Part shown: one piece after another, positions 1-7,343 of the stretch
Numbering within the stretch: the first letter of the stretch is position 1
Layout: each line of letters begins with the position of its first letter
NCBI RefSeq assembly: GCF_021117365.1
Contig: NZ_CP088262.1
Coordinates: 1,178,001 to 1,242,000, forward strand
DNA: 64,000 nt
Direction: 5' to 3'
From: Nocardioides sp. cx-173
Lineage (GTDB): Bacteria; Actinomycetota; Actinomycetes; Propionibacteriales; Nocardioidaceae
Notes under the pieces: generated by a model
The model's database searches: none
Told to the model about the DNA's origin: nothing
What the model saw: only the letters and a program-made list of their open reading frames with translations
Position numbers and translations under genes: made by a program

Positions 1-2
1 CG

Positions 3-524
3 TTCGGCGTGAGCGGGGTGACCCGTGCCGGCCGGACCCTCTCCGTCACGCCCGGCACCTTCTCTCCTGCGGACGCCGCCGTCAGCTACTCCTGGCGCCG
101 TGACGGGGTGACGATCCCCGGCGCCGTCGGCTCGACGTACGTGCTGCAGCCCGCGGACGTCGGGGCCCGGATATCGGCCGTCGTACGGCTCGACCGCGCC
201 AGCTACCGCAGCGCCGCCCACGAGATCCGGACGCCGACCCGGGTGTTCGCCCCGTCGTCCGTGGGCGTCCGGCCGACCGGAGCGGTGGGCAAGGCCGTCG
301 TGGTCGTGCGGGTGACCGCGCCGGGCGTCGACGACCTCGGGGGCTGGGCCACGGTCCGGATCGGCGCCAAGAAGGTGGTCGGCAAGCTGGTCGACGGGCG
401 CGTGCGCGTGGTCGTCCGCGGCCTGGTGCCCGGCTGGAAGAAGGTCCGGGTGCGGTACGGCGGTCAGCGCTTCGCCCTGCCCGCCGCGGGCGCCGACCGG
501 GTCTACGTCAACCGCGCCTGGTAG
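3..524 (+). CDS. C-terminal fragment of a secreted Ig-like repeat protein
   Basis: The reading frame is already open at the window edge, so only the C-terminal 173 or so residues are visible. The first part matches the common actinobacterial surface Ig-like repeat: a TLSVTPGTFSP strand, then SYSWRRDGVTIPGA, then a YVLQPADVGARISAVV strand. A second beta-rich, lysine- and arginine-rich domain follows (about residues 80-173). Such repeats normally sit at the end of exported cell-surface proteins or extracellular enzymes; the catalytic part, if any, lies outside the window. The GTG at position 9 is only an internal valine codon. The specific function cannot be stated. Confidence 0.75.
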   Translation, partial: FGVSGVTRAGRTLSVTPGTFSPADAAVSYSWRRDGVTIPGAVGSTYVLQPADVGARISAVVRLDRASYRSAAHEIRTPTRVFAPSSVGVRPTGAVGKAVVVVRVTAPGVDDLGGWATVRIGAKKVVGKLVDGRVRVVVRGLVPGWKKVRVRYGGQRFALPAAGADRVYVNRAW

Positions 525-576
525 CGGGGAGCACCCGCTCCGTGCCGGCGTCCCCGGCCGGTGCCAGGCTGGGGCC

Positions 577-2226
577 ATGACCCGGGTCTCGCTGTCGCGC
601 CTGCCGGGGGAGCGCGTGCGCGCGGTCGCCCCGGACGGCCAGGTCGACCTGACGCTGAGCGAGCTGTCGGCGTACGTGCGCGAGCGCGAGCGCGAGTCGC
701 CGAGATGGGTCTGGGACGACACGGCGCGGTGGTACCCGCCCCTGCTCGCGGCGGGCGTGCGCGTCGGGCGCTGCCACGACCTGCGTCTCGCACATCACCT
801 GCTGCGCCGGGCGCCCGCGGTCGACGGCCGGCTGCTGGAGGGGGAGGAGTCGCAGCACTGGGACGGGCTGGGGCCCAGCGCGCCCTCGCACCCGGCGCTG
901 TTCTCGGTCGACGACACCGCCGAGCACCTGCGCGCCGACCTCGAGGACGCCCGCCAGCGCGCCGCCGTCGAGGCCTCCGCCGAGTCCGTCCGGCTCGGGC
1001 TGCTGCTGGCGGCCGAGTCCTCGGGCGCGCTGGCCGCCGCGGAGATGACGTACGCCGGGGTGCCGTGGCGCACCGACGTGCACGAGCGGCTGCTCACCGA
1101 CCTGCTGGGGCCGCGCCCGCCTCGCGGTGCCCGCCCGCTGCTGCTCGAGGCGCTGGCCGGGGAGGTGCGTGCGGCGTTCGACGCGCCGGGCCTGAACCCG
1201 GACTCGCGCCCCGAGCTCCTCGCGGCGCTGCGCCGAGCCGGGCTGGAGACCGACGACACCCGCGCCTCGTCCCTGCGCGCGCTCGAGCACCCGGGCGTCG
1301 CGCCGCTGCTGCGCTACAAGCAGCTCGCGCACCTGTTCTCGACCAACGGATGGAGCTGGATCGACCAGTGGGTGCGGGAGGGGAGGTTCCGGCCGTCGTA
1401 CCAGCCGGCCGGCTCCGCCACGGGGCGCTGGTCGTCCAACGGTGGCGGCGCGCTGTCCATCCCGCTGCAGGTGCGCCCCGCCGCGATCGCCGACGACGGC
1501 TGGGTGCTCGTGGTCGCCGACGTCGCCCAGCTCGAGCCGCGCGTGCTCGCGGGCATGAGCGGCGACCGGGCGCTCGCCCGGTCGGCCCGCGGCGCCGACC
1601 TCTACCAGGGCATGGTCGACGACGGCGCGGTCGCGACCCGGCAGCACGCCAAGCTCGGCCTGCTCGGCGCAATGTACGGCGCCACCAGCGGCGAGAGCGG
1701 CCGCATGGTCGCCGGGCTCACCCGTCGCTACCCCGAGGCCTTCGGGCTGGTCGAGGAGGCCGCCCGCGCCGGCGAGCGGGGCCAGGTGGTCCGCACCCTG
1801 CTCGGTCGCGGCTCACCCGGCCTCGGGGACGCGTGGGAGCGCGACCCCGAAGGCCCGCCGGCCGATCCCGAGAGCCAGGCGCGACGACGCCGTGCGTTCG
1901 GCCGGTTCACCCGCAACTTCGTCGTGCAGGGCACCGGGGCCGAGTGGGCGCTGTGCTGGGTCGCCGACCTGCGCAACCGGCTCTGGCGCCTGGGTGGGAC
2001 CGGCGAGCTCACCTCGCGGCCACACCTGGTCTTCTTCCTGCACGACGAGATCGTCGTGCACACCCCGCGGGCTCTCGCGGACGTGGTCGCAGCCGAGGCC
2101 GCCGAGGCGGCGTCGACCGCCTCGTCGCTGCTGTTTCGCGACCTCGCGATCGACTTCCCGCTCAACGTGTCCGTCGTGCGCTCCTACGCCGACGCCGGCA
2201 AGCCCGGGGCGGTGGTGCCGGCGTGA
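577..2226 (+). CDS. Family A DNA polymerase (bifunctional 3'-5' exonuclease/polymerase-like)
   Basis: A 549-residue protein with the polymerase core of DNA polymerase I but without its 5' nuclease. Visible motifs are the template/primer-contact motif around residues 278-296 (SATGRWSSNGG), motif A with Asp315 (VADVAQLEPRV), motif B or O-helix at 355-368 (RQHAKLGLLGAMYG) and motif C at 488-491 (LHDE). The N-terminal half is a degenerate exonuclease-like region, of the kind annotated in many actinobacteria as bifunctional 3'-5' exonuclease/DNA polymerase. In the O-helix, Leu363 takes the place of Phe762 of the E. coli enzyme. It is likely an accessory repair polymerase beside a separate full-length PolA; the cellular role is inferred. 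The ATG start follows a CAGGCT hexamer by 6 nt. Confidence 0.85.
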   Translation: MTRVSLSRLPGERVRAVAPDGQVDLTLSELSAYVRERERESPRWVWDDTARWYPPLLAAGVRVGRCHDLRLAHHLLRRAPAVDGRLLEGEESQHWDGLGPSAPSHPALFSVDDTAEHLRADLEDARQRAAVEASAESVRLGLLLAAESSGALAAAEMTYAGVPWRTDVHERLLTDLLGPRPPRGARPLLLEALAGEVRAAFDAPGLNPDSRPELLAALRRAGLETDDTRASSLRALEHPGVAPLLRYKQLAHLFSTNGWSWIDQWVREGRFRPSYQPAGSATGRWSSNGGGALSIPLQVRPAAIADDGWVLVVADVAQLEPRVLAGMSGDRALARSARGADLYQGMVDDGAVATRQHAKLGLLGAMYGATSGESGRMVAGLTRRYPEAFGLVEEAARAGERGQVVRTLLGRGSPGLGDAWERDPEGPPADPESQARRRRAFGRFTRNFVVQGTGAEWALCWVADLRNRLWRLGGTGELTSRPHLVFFLHDEIVVHTPRALADVVAAEAAEAASTASSLLFRDLAIDFPLNVSVVRSYADAGKPGAVVPA

Positions 2227-2232
2227 GCGCGC

Positions 2233-2616
2233 TCAGGTCTGCGGGACCGACCCGTGGAAGTGCCCGATCCGCCACTGGTCACCCTGGCGCACCAGCCACA
2301 GCGTGAGCCGGAAGTCGAAGCGCTCGATCGTGGCGCCGTCGTCGCCCTCGACCACACCGGTCGCCGTGGCCAGCAGGTGGCCGTCGTCCTCGTGGACGAC
2401 CGCCCACCGGTCGAGGAGCCAGCGGACCGCGTTGCTCTCCGCGACCAGCCGGACATAGGCGCGGGACTCATCGCCGCCGAAGTTGGCCGCCGAGGTCCCG
2501 AACAGCACGGTGTCCTCGACGCACAGCGCGTCCAGGGCCGCGGTGTCGCGGGCCGCGATGGCGGCCTCCATCCGGTCCAGCAGGCTCCGGGCCGTGGCGG
2601 CCCCCTCGGTCGTCAT
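2233..2616 (-). CDS. SnoaL-like / NTF2-fold protein
   Basis: A 127-residue protein of the NTF2-like (SnoaL or DUF4440) superfamily: an N-terminal helical stretch (ARSLLDRMEAAIAARDTA), then DTVLFGTSAANFGG and the strand series ending DQWRIGHFHGS. Such proteins bind small ligands or act as isomerases or lactonase-like enzymes; the substrate cannot be read from sequence. I chose the ATG at 2616 because the family fold begins just after it and a TAGCCT hexamer lies 7 nt upstream, whereas the longer frame adds 60 low-complexity residues. It is divergent from the SigJ-type sigma factor, which itself carries a SnoaL-like C-terminal domain, so the pair may be functionally linked. Confidence 0.75.
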   Translation of the reverse strand: MTTEGAATARSLLDRMEAAIAARDTAALDALCVEDTVLFGTSAANFGGDESRAYVRLVAESNAVRWLLDRWAVVHEDDGHLLATATGVVEGDDGATIERFDFRLTLWLVRQGDQWRIGHFHGSVPQT

Positions 2617-2623
2617 GCCCGGG

Positions 2624-2629
2624 AGGCTA
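2624..2629 (-). promoter_or_regulatory. Putative -10 box of the SnoaL-like gene (leaderless)
   Basis: TAGCCT on the minus strand, 7 nt before the ATG at 2616, with no Shine-Dalgarno sequence between. This fits a leaderless transcript. Inference from spacing only. Confidence 0.45.
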
Positions 2630-2721
2630 GGCCAGCGCCGAGGCCGCGGCAGCGAATCGGTCACACCTGGCTCGGCTCGAGCGTCAGGCAGGTGACCGGA
2701 ACGGATGGAAGGGTAGGGACC

Positions 2722-3558
2722 GTGGACCAGACGGAGAGCTTCGAGGCCGAGCGGCCGCGCCTCGTCACGATCGCCAGCCGCGTGCTCGGCGACCACGCGG
2801 AGGCCGAGGACATCGTGCAGCAGGCGTGGCTACGGCTGCACGGCACCGATGCCGAGATCGAGAACCTGCCGGGCTGGCTCACGACCGTGACCACACGCCT
2901 GTGCCTGGACCGGCTGCGCTCTCGCACTCCCGTGCCCGTCGAGGAGGTGGACCCCCCGGAGACGAGCGCCGACCCGGCCGATGACGTGGCGCTCGCCGAC
3001 ACCGTCGGCCTGGCCCTGCATGTGGTCCTCGACCGCCTGTCGCCGCGCGAGCGGGTCGCCTTCGTGCTGCACGACAGCTTCGGCTTCGAGTTCCCGACGA
3101 TCGCGACGGTCCTCGACACCACCCCCGTCGCGGCCCGCAAGCTCGCCTCGCGCGCCCGGGCCAAGGTCTCCCAACCCCGGCCCGAGGACCGGCTCGCCGA
3201 CTGGGAGGTGGTCGACGCGTTCATGGCCGCCGCCAAGAACGGCGAGTTCGAGCGGCTGCTGCGCCTGCTCGCCCCCGACGCCACCGTCGGCGCCGACGAG
3301 GCCGCGGTGCTCGCCGGGACGCCCAGCCGGATCGAGGGCCGCGACGAGGTCGCCACCTTCTTCAGCGGCAGCGCCCAGGCCGCACTGCCGGTCTTCGTCG
3401 AGGACCGGCCGGGCACGGCCTGGTTCCACCTCGGCGAGGCCAAGGTCGTCTTCGACTTCACCGTCGCCGACGGGCTGGTCCGCGCCATCACCTTCCGCGC
3501 CGCGCCCGACCTGCTCGCGACCGTCGTACGGCGTGACGGCGGCGAGCCGCGCACCTGA
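2722..3558 (+). CDS. sigJ: SigJ-type ECF RNA polymerase sigma factor with SnoaL-like C-terminal domain
   Basis: A 278-residue ECF sigma factor of the SigJ (ECF41-like) group. Region 2 is at about residues 10-75 (ERPRLVTIASRVLGD, AEDIVQQAWLRL), region 4 at about 110-155 (LDRLSPRERVAFVLHD, FEFPTIATVLDTTP), and a SnoaL-like domain fills about 165-275. In this group the C-terminal NTF2-like domain modulates sigma activity in place of a separate anti-sigma factor. The GTG at 2722 is chosen because the domain starts immediately after it, with AAGGGT 7 nt upstream. A small DUF1059 protein gene follows 36 bp downstream and is probably co-transcribed. The gene symbol is by family, not proven orthology. 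Confidence 0.85.
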   Translation: MDQTESFEAERPRLVTIASRVLGDHAEAEDIVQQAWLRLHGTDAEIENLPGWLTTVTTRLCLDRLRSRTPVPVEEVDPPETSADPADDVALADTVGLALHVVLDRLSPRERVAFVLHDSFGFEFPTIATVLDTTPVAARKLASRARAKVSQPRPEDRLADWEVVDAFMAAAKNGEFERLLRLLAPDATVGADEAAVLAGTPSRIEGRDEVATFFSGSAQAALPVFVEDRPGTAWFHLGEAKVVFDFTVADGLVRAITFRAAPDLLATVVRRDGGEPRT

Positions 3559-3594
3559 TGTCACACCCCGCCCCACCAATCGAAGGAGAACGAC

Positions 3595-3831
3595 ATGAAG
3601 ACCATGACCTGCCGCGATCTGGGCGGCCCCTGCGACCTGGCCCACCAGGGCGAGACCGCCGACGACGTCATCAACGCCCAGGACCAGCACCTCAAGGCGG
3701 CCGAGAAGGCCGGTGACGCCACCCACCAGGAGGCCCGCGACGCCATGAAGGGCCGCTGGCGGCACCCGAAGAAGTCGCTCGGCTGGTACCGCGACACCAA
3801 GGCGGCCTTCGCGGCGCTTCCCGAGGACTGA
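3595..3831 (+). CDS. DUF1059 small protein
   Basis: A 78-residue protein with the DUF1059 signature: MKTMTCRDLGGPCDL with a Cys pair, then HQGETADDVINAQDQHL and a histidine. A strong Shine-Dalgarno sequence (AAGGAG) stands 6 nt before the ATG. It lies 36 bp after the SigJ-type sigma gene and is likely in the same transcript. The two conserved cysteines and nearby histidines suggest metal or redox chemistry, but no function is established for the family. The C-terminal tail (RWRHPKKSLGWYRDT) is basic and lies outside the usual domain core. Confidence 0.8.
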   Translation: MKTMTCRDLGGPCDLAHQGETADDVINAQDQHLKAAEKAGDATHQEARDAMKGRWRHPKKSLGWYRDTKAAFAALPED

Positions 3832-4090
3832 GCCCGTCCCCGGACGCGGTTTCTGCGCCTCGTGCGGCCTCTCCCACGCCGAAGGAGCCCCGCGAATGCC
3901 CATTGGGGGCGCGGATGCACTATCGTGGTGCTTGTTGAAGGGACGGCTGAACTAGTCGTCCTGGCCGCACACCATGTCGCGGCTTGTATCTCGTACTTCT
4001 GGTTTTCGGTTCGCTGGACATCAGTACAGGTGGATGTCTTCAGCGGCACGAGGGCACAAGGTCCTCGGCACGTTACCAAAGGAACAGATC
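3832..4090 (+). promoter_or_regulatory. Leader region of the cold-shock gene
   Basis: A 259-bp gap before cspA. It is richer in A and T than its surroundings and contains CACTAT (3918-3923) as a possible -10 box, which would leave a 5' leader of about 160 nt. Long structured leaders are typical of cold-shock genes, where they act as temperature-sensing elements. No specific fold was established here; the region contains no credible gene. Confidence 0.35.
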
Positions 4091-4294
4091 ATGGCTCAGG
4101 GAACCGTCAAGTGGTTCAACGCCGAAAAGGGTTTCGGCTTCATCGCGCAGGATGGCGGCGGCGAGGACGTGTTCGTTCACTTCTCCGCGATCCAGTCCAG
4201 CGGCTACAAGTCGCTCGACGAGAACCAGAAGGTCGAGTTCGACCTCGCCCAGGGCCCCAAGGGTCCCCAGGCTGAGAACGTTCGCGTCTCCTGA
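4091..4294 (+). CDS. cspA: Cold-shock domain protein CspA family
   Basis: A 67-residue protein that is a single cold-shock (OB-fold) domain. Both RNA-binding motifs are intact: RNP1 as KGFGFIAQ and RNP2 as DVFVHFSAI. It is an RNA/single-strand DNA chaperone of the cytoplasm. The start at 4091 gives the canonical [18 protein letters not shown]-terminus and has AAAGGAA 6-12 nt upstream. It is monocistronic, ended by a strong hairpin directly after the stop. The conserved C-terminus (AENVRVS) is complete. Confidence 0.95.
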   Translation: MAQGTVKWFNAEKGFGFIAQDGGGEDVFVHFSAIQSSGYKSLDENQKVEFDLAQGPKGPQAENVRVS

Positions 4295-4304
4295 CCTCAT
4301 CATG

Positions 4305-4337
4305 ACGAGCCCCGACCGCACTGCGGTCGGGGCTCGT
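4305..4337. terminator. Strong hairpin terminator between cspA and the phosphoesterase gene
   Basis: A perfect 15-bp stem (4305-4319 with 4323-4337) with a 3-nt loop, 11 nt after the cspA stop. The two flanking genes converge on it, so it can serve both. There is only a short TTGT run after the stem on the plus strand, as is common in GC-rich actinobacteria. Confidence 0.8.
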
Positions 4338-4350
4338 TGTGCGTGGAGGG

Positions 4351-5124
4351 CTAGTCGTCCCAGCCGGCGTCGCGCCCGTCACGCGGCGCGAACGCCGTGA
4401 CGGCGACGGTGTCACCGAGAGGCCGGCGGACGTAGGTGTCGGCCCACTCCGCGACGTCGGGGAACGACGATGCCGCCACCACCGCGTCGGCGAGCGCGTC
4501 GGCGTCGACCGGGGTGGTGCGGAGCTGGATGCCGGCGGCGGTGAGCAGCGCCCAGGGCAGTCCCGTGCTGCCGTAGGGCATGCCGACGCTCCCGCTGTTG
4601 ACGACCCACCGCCGGTCGAGGAGCCGGGCGAAGGGCATGTGCGTGTGGCCGCACACGACCGTGCGCACCGAGGCGGGTACGTCGGCGAGGACCTCGTGCC
4701 AGCGCGATAGCCGGGTGTCGACGAGGACGACCTCGTTGTCGTCGCGCGGAGTGCCGTGGCAGAAGAGCACGTCCCCGGCGCCGTCCAGCGTGAGCACGAC
4801 GGGGTGGGGGAGCGCGGCGAGCGTCGCCACGTGCGAGTCGCTGAGCTGCGCGGCAGCCCAGAGGTCGACCGGCGGCGTCCCCTCCGGCGGCTCGCCGCCA
4901 CCGGCGATCGTGACCAGGTCCCGGTCGGCGTTGCCGCGCACGAGCAGGCCGCGATCGCCCAGTGCGGCGAGGCGGTCCAGCACCTGCGCCGGCTGCGGCC
5001 CCGCGGCGAGGTCCCCGGTCACGACCACGACGTCGGCGCCCGCGACGTCGGGCTCGGCGAGGACGGCCTCCAGGGCGGGCAGCACCCCGTGGACGTCGGA
5101 GAGGACGGCGATACGTTGCGGCAT
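4351..5124 (-). CDS. Calcineurin-like metallophosphoesterase (YfcE/MJ0936-like)
   Basis: A 257-residue cytoplasmic phosphoesterase of the calcineurin-like superfamily. The metal-binding motifs occur in order: SDVHG near residue 9, GDLAAGP near residue 37, RGNAD near residue 63, a central HGTPRDD, and CGHTHMP near residue 158. The layout resembles the YfcE/MJ0936 branch, which hydrolyses phosphodiesters in vitro; the physiological substrate cannot be deduced. It is convergent with cspA and shares its terminator. The start ATG at 5124 places the first motif at the expected distance from the N-terminus. Confidence 0.85.
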   Translation of the reverse strand: MPQRIAVLSDVHGVLPALEAVLAEPDVAGADVVVVTGDLAAGPQPAQVLDRLAALGDRGLLVRGNADRDLVTIAGGGEPPEGTPPVDLWAAAQLSDSHVATLAALPHPVVLTLDGAGDVLFCHGTPRDDNEVVLVDTRLSRWHEVLADVPASVRTVVCGHTHMPFARLLDRRWVVNSGSVGMPYGSTGLPWALLTAAGIQLRTTPVDADALADAVVAASSFPDVAEWADTYVRRPLGDTVAVTAFAPRDGRDAGWDD

Positions 5125-5180
5125 GCCTCAGTTGTACTGCGGGAGCCGTCACAACGGCGCGCGCAGCGGCTCACTCGCTC

Positions 5181-5367
5181 CTCGGTGGTCGAGGTGCGAA
5201 GGCGCCCTGGCGCCCCCTCGGTGGTCGAGGTGCGAAGGCGTGCAACGCCTGAGCCTCGAGACCCCCGCAACCCGACCGGCGTACCCCGGGGCTGCTTGTC
5301 GGGTCACCGGGCTCGAGGCTCGTCCCTTCGAGGGTCGCGGCGCTCGCATCTCAGGACCACGGGAGGT
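5181..5367. repeat. Intergenic repeat cluster with two direct 24-bp copies
   Basis: The gap between the phosphoesterase and the DsbA-like gene (5125-5418) holds no gene. A 24-bp unit beginning CTCGGTGGTCGAGG occurs at 5181-5204 and again, identical, at 5217-5240. The second copy continues through GCCTGAGC to CGAGACCC at about 5265. A different element, ending near ATCTCAGGACCACGG, follows at about 5308-5367. The 5217-5265 sequence is matched in reverse orientation at 20196-20247, so this is a dispersed family, not a local duplication only. Confidence 0.6.
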
Positions 5368-5418
5368 GGGGAGGGGACCCACGGGAAGGATTTCGGGCGC
5401 GAGGTGATTGGGTCAGGC

Positions 5419-6018
5419 ATGACTCAAGCCGACTTCTGGTTCGACCCGCTCTGTCCGTTCGCCTGGATCACCTCGCGGTGGATCCTCGAGGTGGAGGAGG
5501 TGCGCGACATCGACGTGACCTGGCACGTGATGAGCCTGGCCTACCTCAACAAGGACAAGGACATCTCCGAGGAGTACCGCGAGCTGCTCGCGCCCGCCTG
5601 GGGCCCGGTCCGCGTCTGCATCGCCGCGCAGCAGAAGCACGGCCGCGAGGTGCTGCTGCCGCTCTACACCGCGATGGGCAACCGCATCCACCTGAACAAG
5701 GAGCCCATCTCGCGCGAGCTGATCGCGGGCGCGCTCGCCGACGCCGGGCTCGAGGCCGAGCTCGTGGAGGCGATGGACGACCCGTCGTTCGACGAGGCCG
5801 TCGCGAAGTCGCACCACGAGGGCATGGACCAGGTGGGCGACGACGTCGGGACGCCGACCATCGCCATCGAGGGGGCGGCGTTCTTCGGGCCGGTCCTGTC
5901 CAAGATCCCGCGCGGCGAGCAGGCCGGGGAGCTGTGGGACGGCGCGGTCGCGGTCGCGAAGTTCCCGTACTTCTACGAGCTCAAGCGCTCCCGCACCGGG
6001 GACCTCGACTTCAGCTGA
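5419..6018 (+). CDS. Rv2466c-type DsbA-family thioredoxin-fold oxidoreductase
   Basis: A 199-residue thioredoxin-fold protein closely resembling M. tuberculosis Rv2466c, a mycothiol-dependent reductase. Shared blocks include FWFDPLCPFAWITSRW at the N-terminus, AWGPVRV, LYTAMGNRIH, DVGTPTI and FFGPVLSKIPRGE. The active-site motif here is Cys-Pro-Phe-Ala instead of the Cys-Pro-Trp-Cys of Rv2466c, so the second (resolving) cysteine is missing. That favours a monothiol mechanism, probably with mycothiol. In mycobacteria its homologue sits near rpiB, nei, tig and clpP, as here. The ATG at 5419 is chosen because the domain starts directly after it. Confidence 0.85.
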   Translation: MTQADFWFDPLCPFAWITSRWILEVEEVRDIDVTWHVMSLAYLNKDKDISEEYRELLAPAWGPVRVCIAAQQKHGREVLLPLYTAMGNRIHLNKEPISRELIAGALADAGLEAELVEAMDDPSFDEAVAKSHHEGMDQVGDDVGTPTIAIEGAAFFGPVLSKIPRGEQAGELWDGAVAVAKFPYFYELKRSRTGDLDFS

Positions 6019-6103
6019 GCGCCGCGGCGGTAGCCGTCACCGCGCGCTCCCGGCATCCCGCCCAGATCGACTTACCGGCGCTCAGCGCGCACAATTGATC
6101 CCC

Positions 6104-7279
6104 ATGCGCTTCTCGGGAACTGCATCACTAGTCACAGCAGTCACATTGGCCACGGGTCTCCTGACCCTTCCGGCGGCCAACGCCGACCCCGGATCGGGCC
6201 CCGCATCGGGTCCTGCAGCGGTGTCGCGGAGCGAGGCTCCGACGATCCGCCTGCGGGCCGACGCGGGGTCGCCGGTGCGCTCCGCGGAGGTGCCGGTCAC
6301 GGCGGAGACCCGGCGCCCGCAGCGGACCTCGCCGTACTCGATGCTCGGCCTCACCTGGCGCGGCGAGGACCCGTCCTCGCTGCGCTTCCGCTCGCGCGGC
6401 GCGAGCGGCTGGAGCACCTGGCGCACGGCCGAGATCCTCCGGGACGGGCCGACCGCGGGCACCGAGTCCCGTGGCCGCCGGGGCACCGAGCCGATGTGGG
6501 TCGGGCCGTCAGACGGCGTCCAGGTGGACGTGCGCGGCGCTGGCTACCGCGACCTCCGGCTGGTGCTCATCGACCCGGGCGTCCTGCCCTCGGACGCGAG
6601 CGCGAGGGCGGGCGCGGCGACAGCCTCCGGCCGGAGCTCGACGCGCCAGGTGGCGAAGCCGACCGCCGCGCCGCGCCCCCCACTGCTCTTCCGCAAGGCG
6701 TGGGGAGCCGACCCGTCGTGGCGCAACGGCAGCCCCACCTACAACCAGGGGCTGCGACAGGTGCACGTCCACCACACGGCGTCGAGCAACAGCTACACGC
6801 GCGCGCAGGTGCCGGCCATCCTGCGGGGCATGTACCGCTACCACACCGCGTCGCTGGGCTGGTTCGACCTCGGCTACAACTTCGTCGTCGACCGGTTCGG
6901 CCGCGCCTGGGTGGGCCGCTCCGGCGGACCCGATCGACCGGTGCGCGGCGCGCACACGCTGGGCTTCAACCACAACTCGGTCGGCATCGCCGTCCTCGGC
7001 AACTTCGAGGCGACGCGGCCGACCCAGAAGGTCGTCACGACCGTCGTACGGCTGGCGGCGTGGAAGCTGGACCTGCACCGCCGTCACGCAGGCGGCACGG
7101 TGGCCGTCACGTCCAAGGGGAGCGACCGGTACGCCGCCGGCGCCCAGGTTCGGCTGCCCGTGATCGACGGCCACCGCGACACCAACGAGACCGCGTGCCC
7201 CGGCGAGCACCTCTACGACCGGCTCCCCGGCATCCGAACCCGCGCGCAGAAGCGAGTCGACCGCTTCGACCCGCGTTGA
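6104..7279 (+). CDS. Secreted N-acetylmuramoyl-L-alanine amidase (PGRP domain)
   Basis: A 391-residue exported amidase. A Sec signal peptide covers residues 1-27, with cleavage expected after LPAANA. A beta-rich, proline- and serine-rich region of about 165 residues follows, including an [16 protein letters not shown] segment typical of actinobacterial PGRP-type amidases. The amidase_2/peptidoglycan-recognition domain occupies about 195-385. Likely zinc ligands are visible: the first His of VHHTASS near residue 222 and the His and Cys of [12 protein letters not shown] near 355-363. It cleaves the bond between N-acetylmuramic acid and L-alanine in the cell wall. An upstream TTG at 6095 is in frame, but ATG at 6104 gives a normal signal peptide. 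Confidence 0.88.
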   Translation: MRFSGTASLVTAVTLATGLLTLPAANADPGSGPASGPAAVSRSEAPTIRLRADAGSPVRSAEVPVTAETRRPQRTSPYSMLGLTWRGEDPSSLRFRSRGASGWSTWRTAEILRDGPTAGTESRGRRGTEPMWVGPSDGVQVDVRGAGYRDLRLVLIDPGVLPSDASARAGAATASGRSSTRQVAKPTAAPRPPLLFRKAWGADPSWRNGSPTYNQGLRQVHVHHTASSNSYTRAQVPAILRGMYRYHTASLGWFDLGYNFVVDRFGRAWVGRSGGPDRPVRGAHTLGFNHNSVGIAVLGNFEATRPTQKVVTTVVRLAAWKLDLHRRHAGGTVAVTSKGSDRYAAGAQVRLPVIDGHRDTNETACPGEHLYDRLPGIRTRAQKRVDRFDPR

Positions 7280-7330
7280 CCGGTCGGGGCGGGGGACCGG
7301 CCCGCCGGGAAACGGGTGGCGCCGCGACCC

Positions 7331-7336
7331 TAGGAT
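7331..7336 (+). promoter_or_regulatory. Putative -10 box of metG (leaderless)
   Basis: TAGGAT, 7 nt before the metG ATG, with no Shine-Dalgarno sequence between. No clear -35 box is seen. Confidence 0.45.
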
Positions 7337-7343
7337 CAGCGCC

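Noticed and set aside
508..1647. Long minus-strand frame opposite the polymerase gene
   Set aside because: The plus-strand frame has all family A polymerase motifs; the minus frame is an Arg/Ala-rich shadow.
5181..5240. Two 24-bp direct repeats with 12-bp separation considered as a minimal CRISPR array
   Set aside because: There are only two units, the spacer is too short, no cas genes are present, and the unit belongs to a dispersed intergenic family found again at 20.2 kb.
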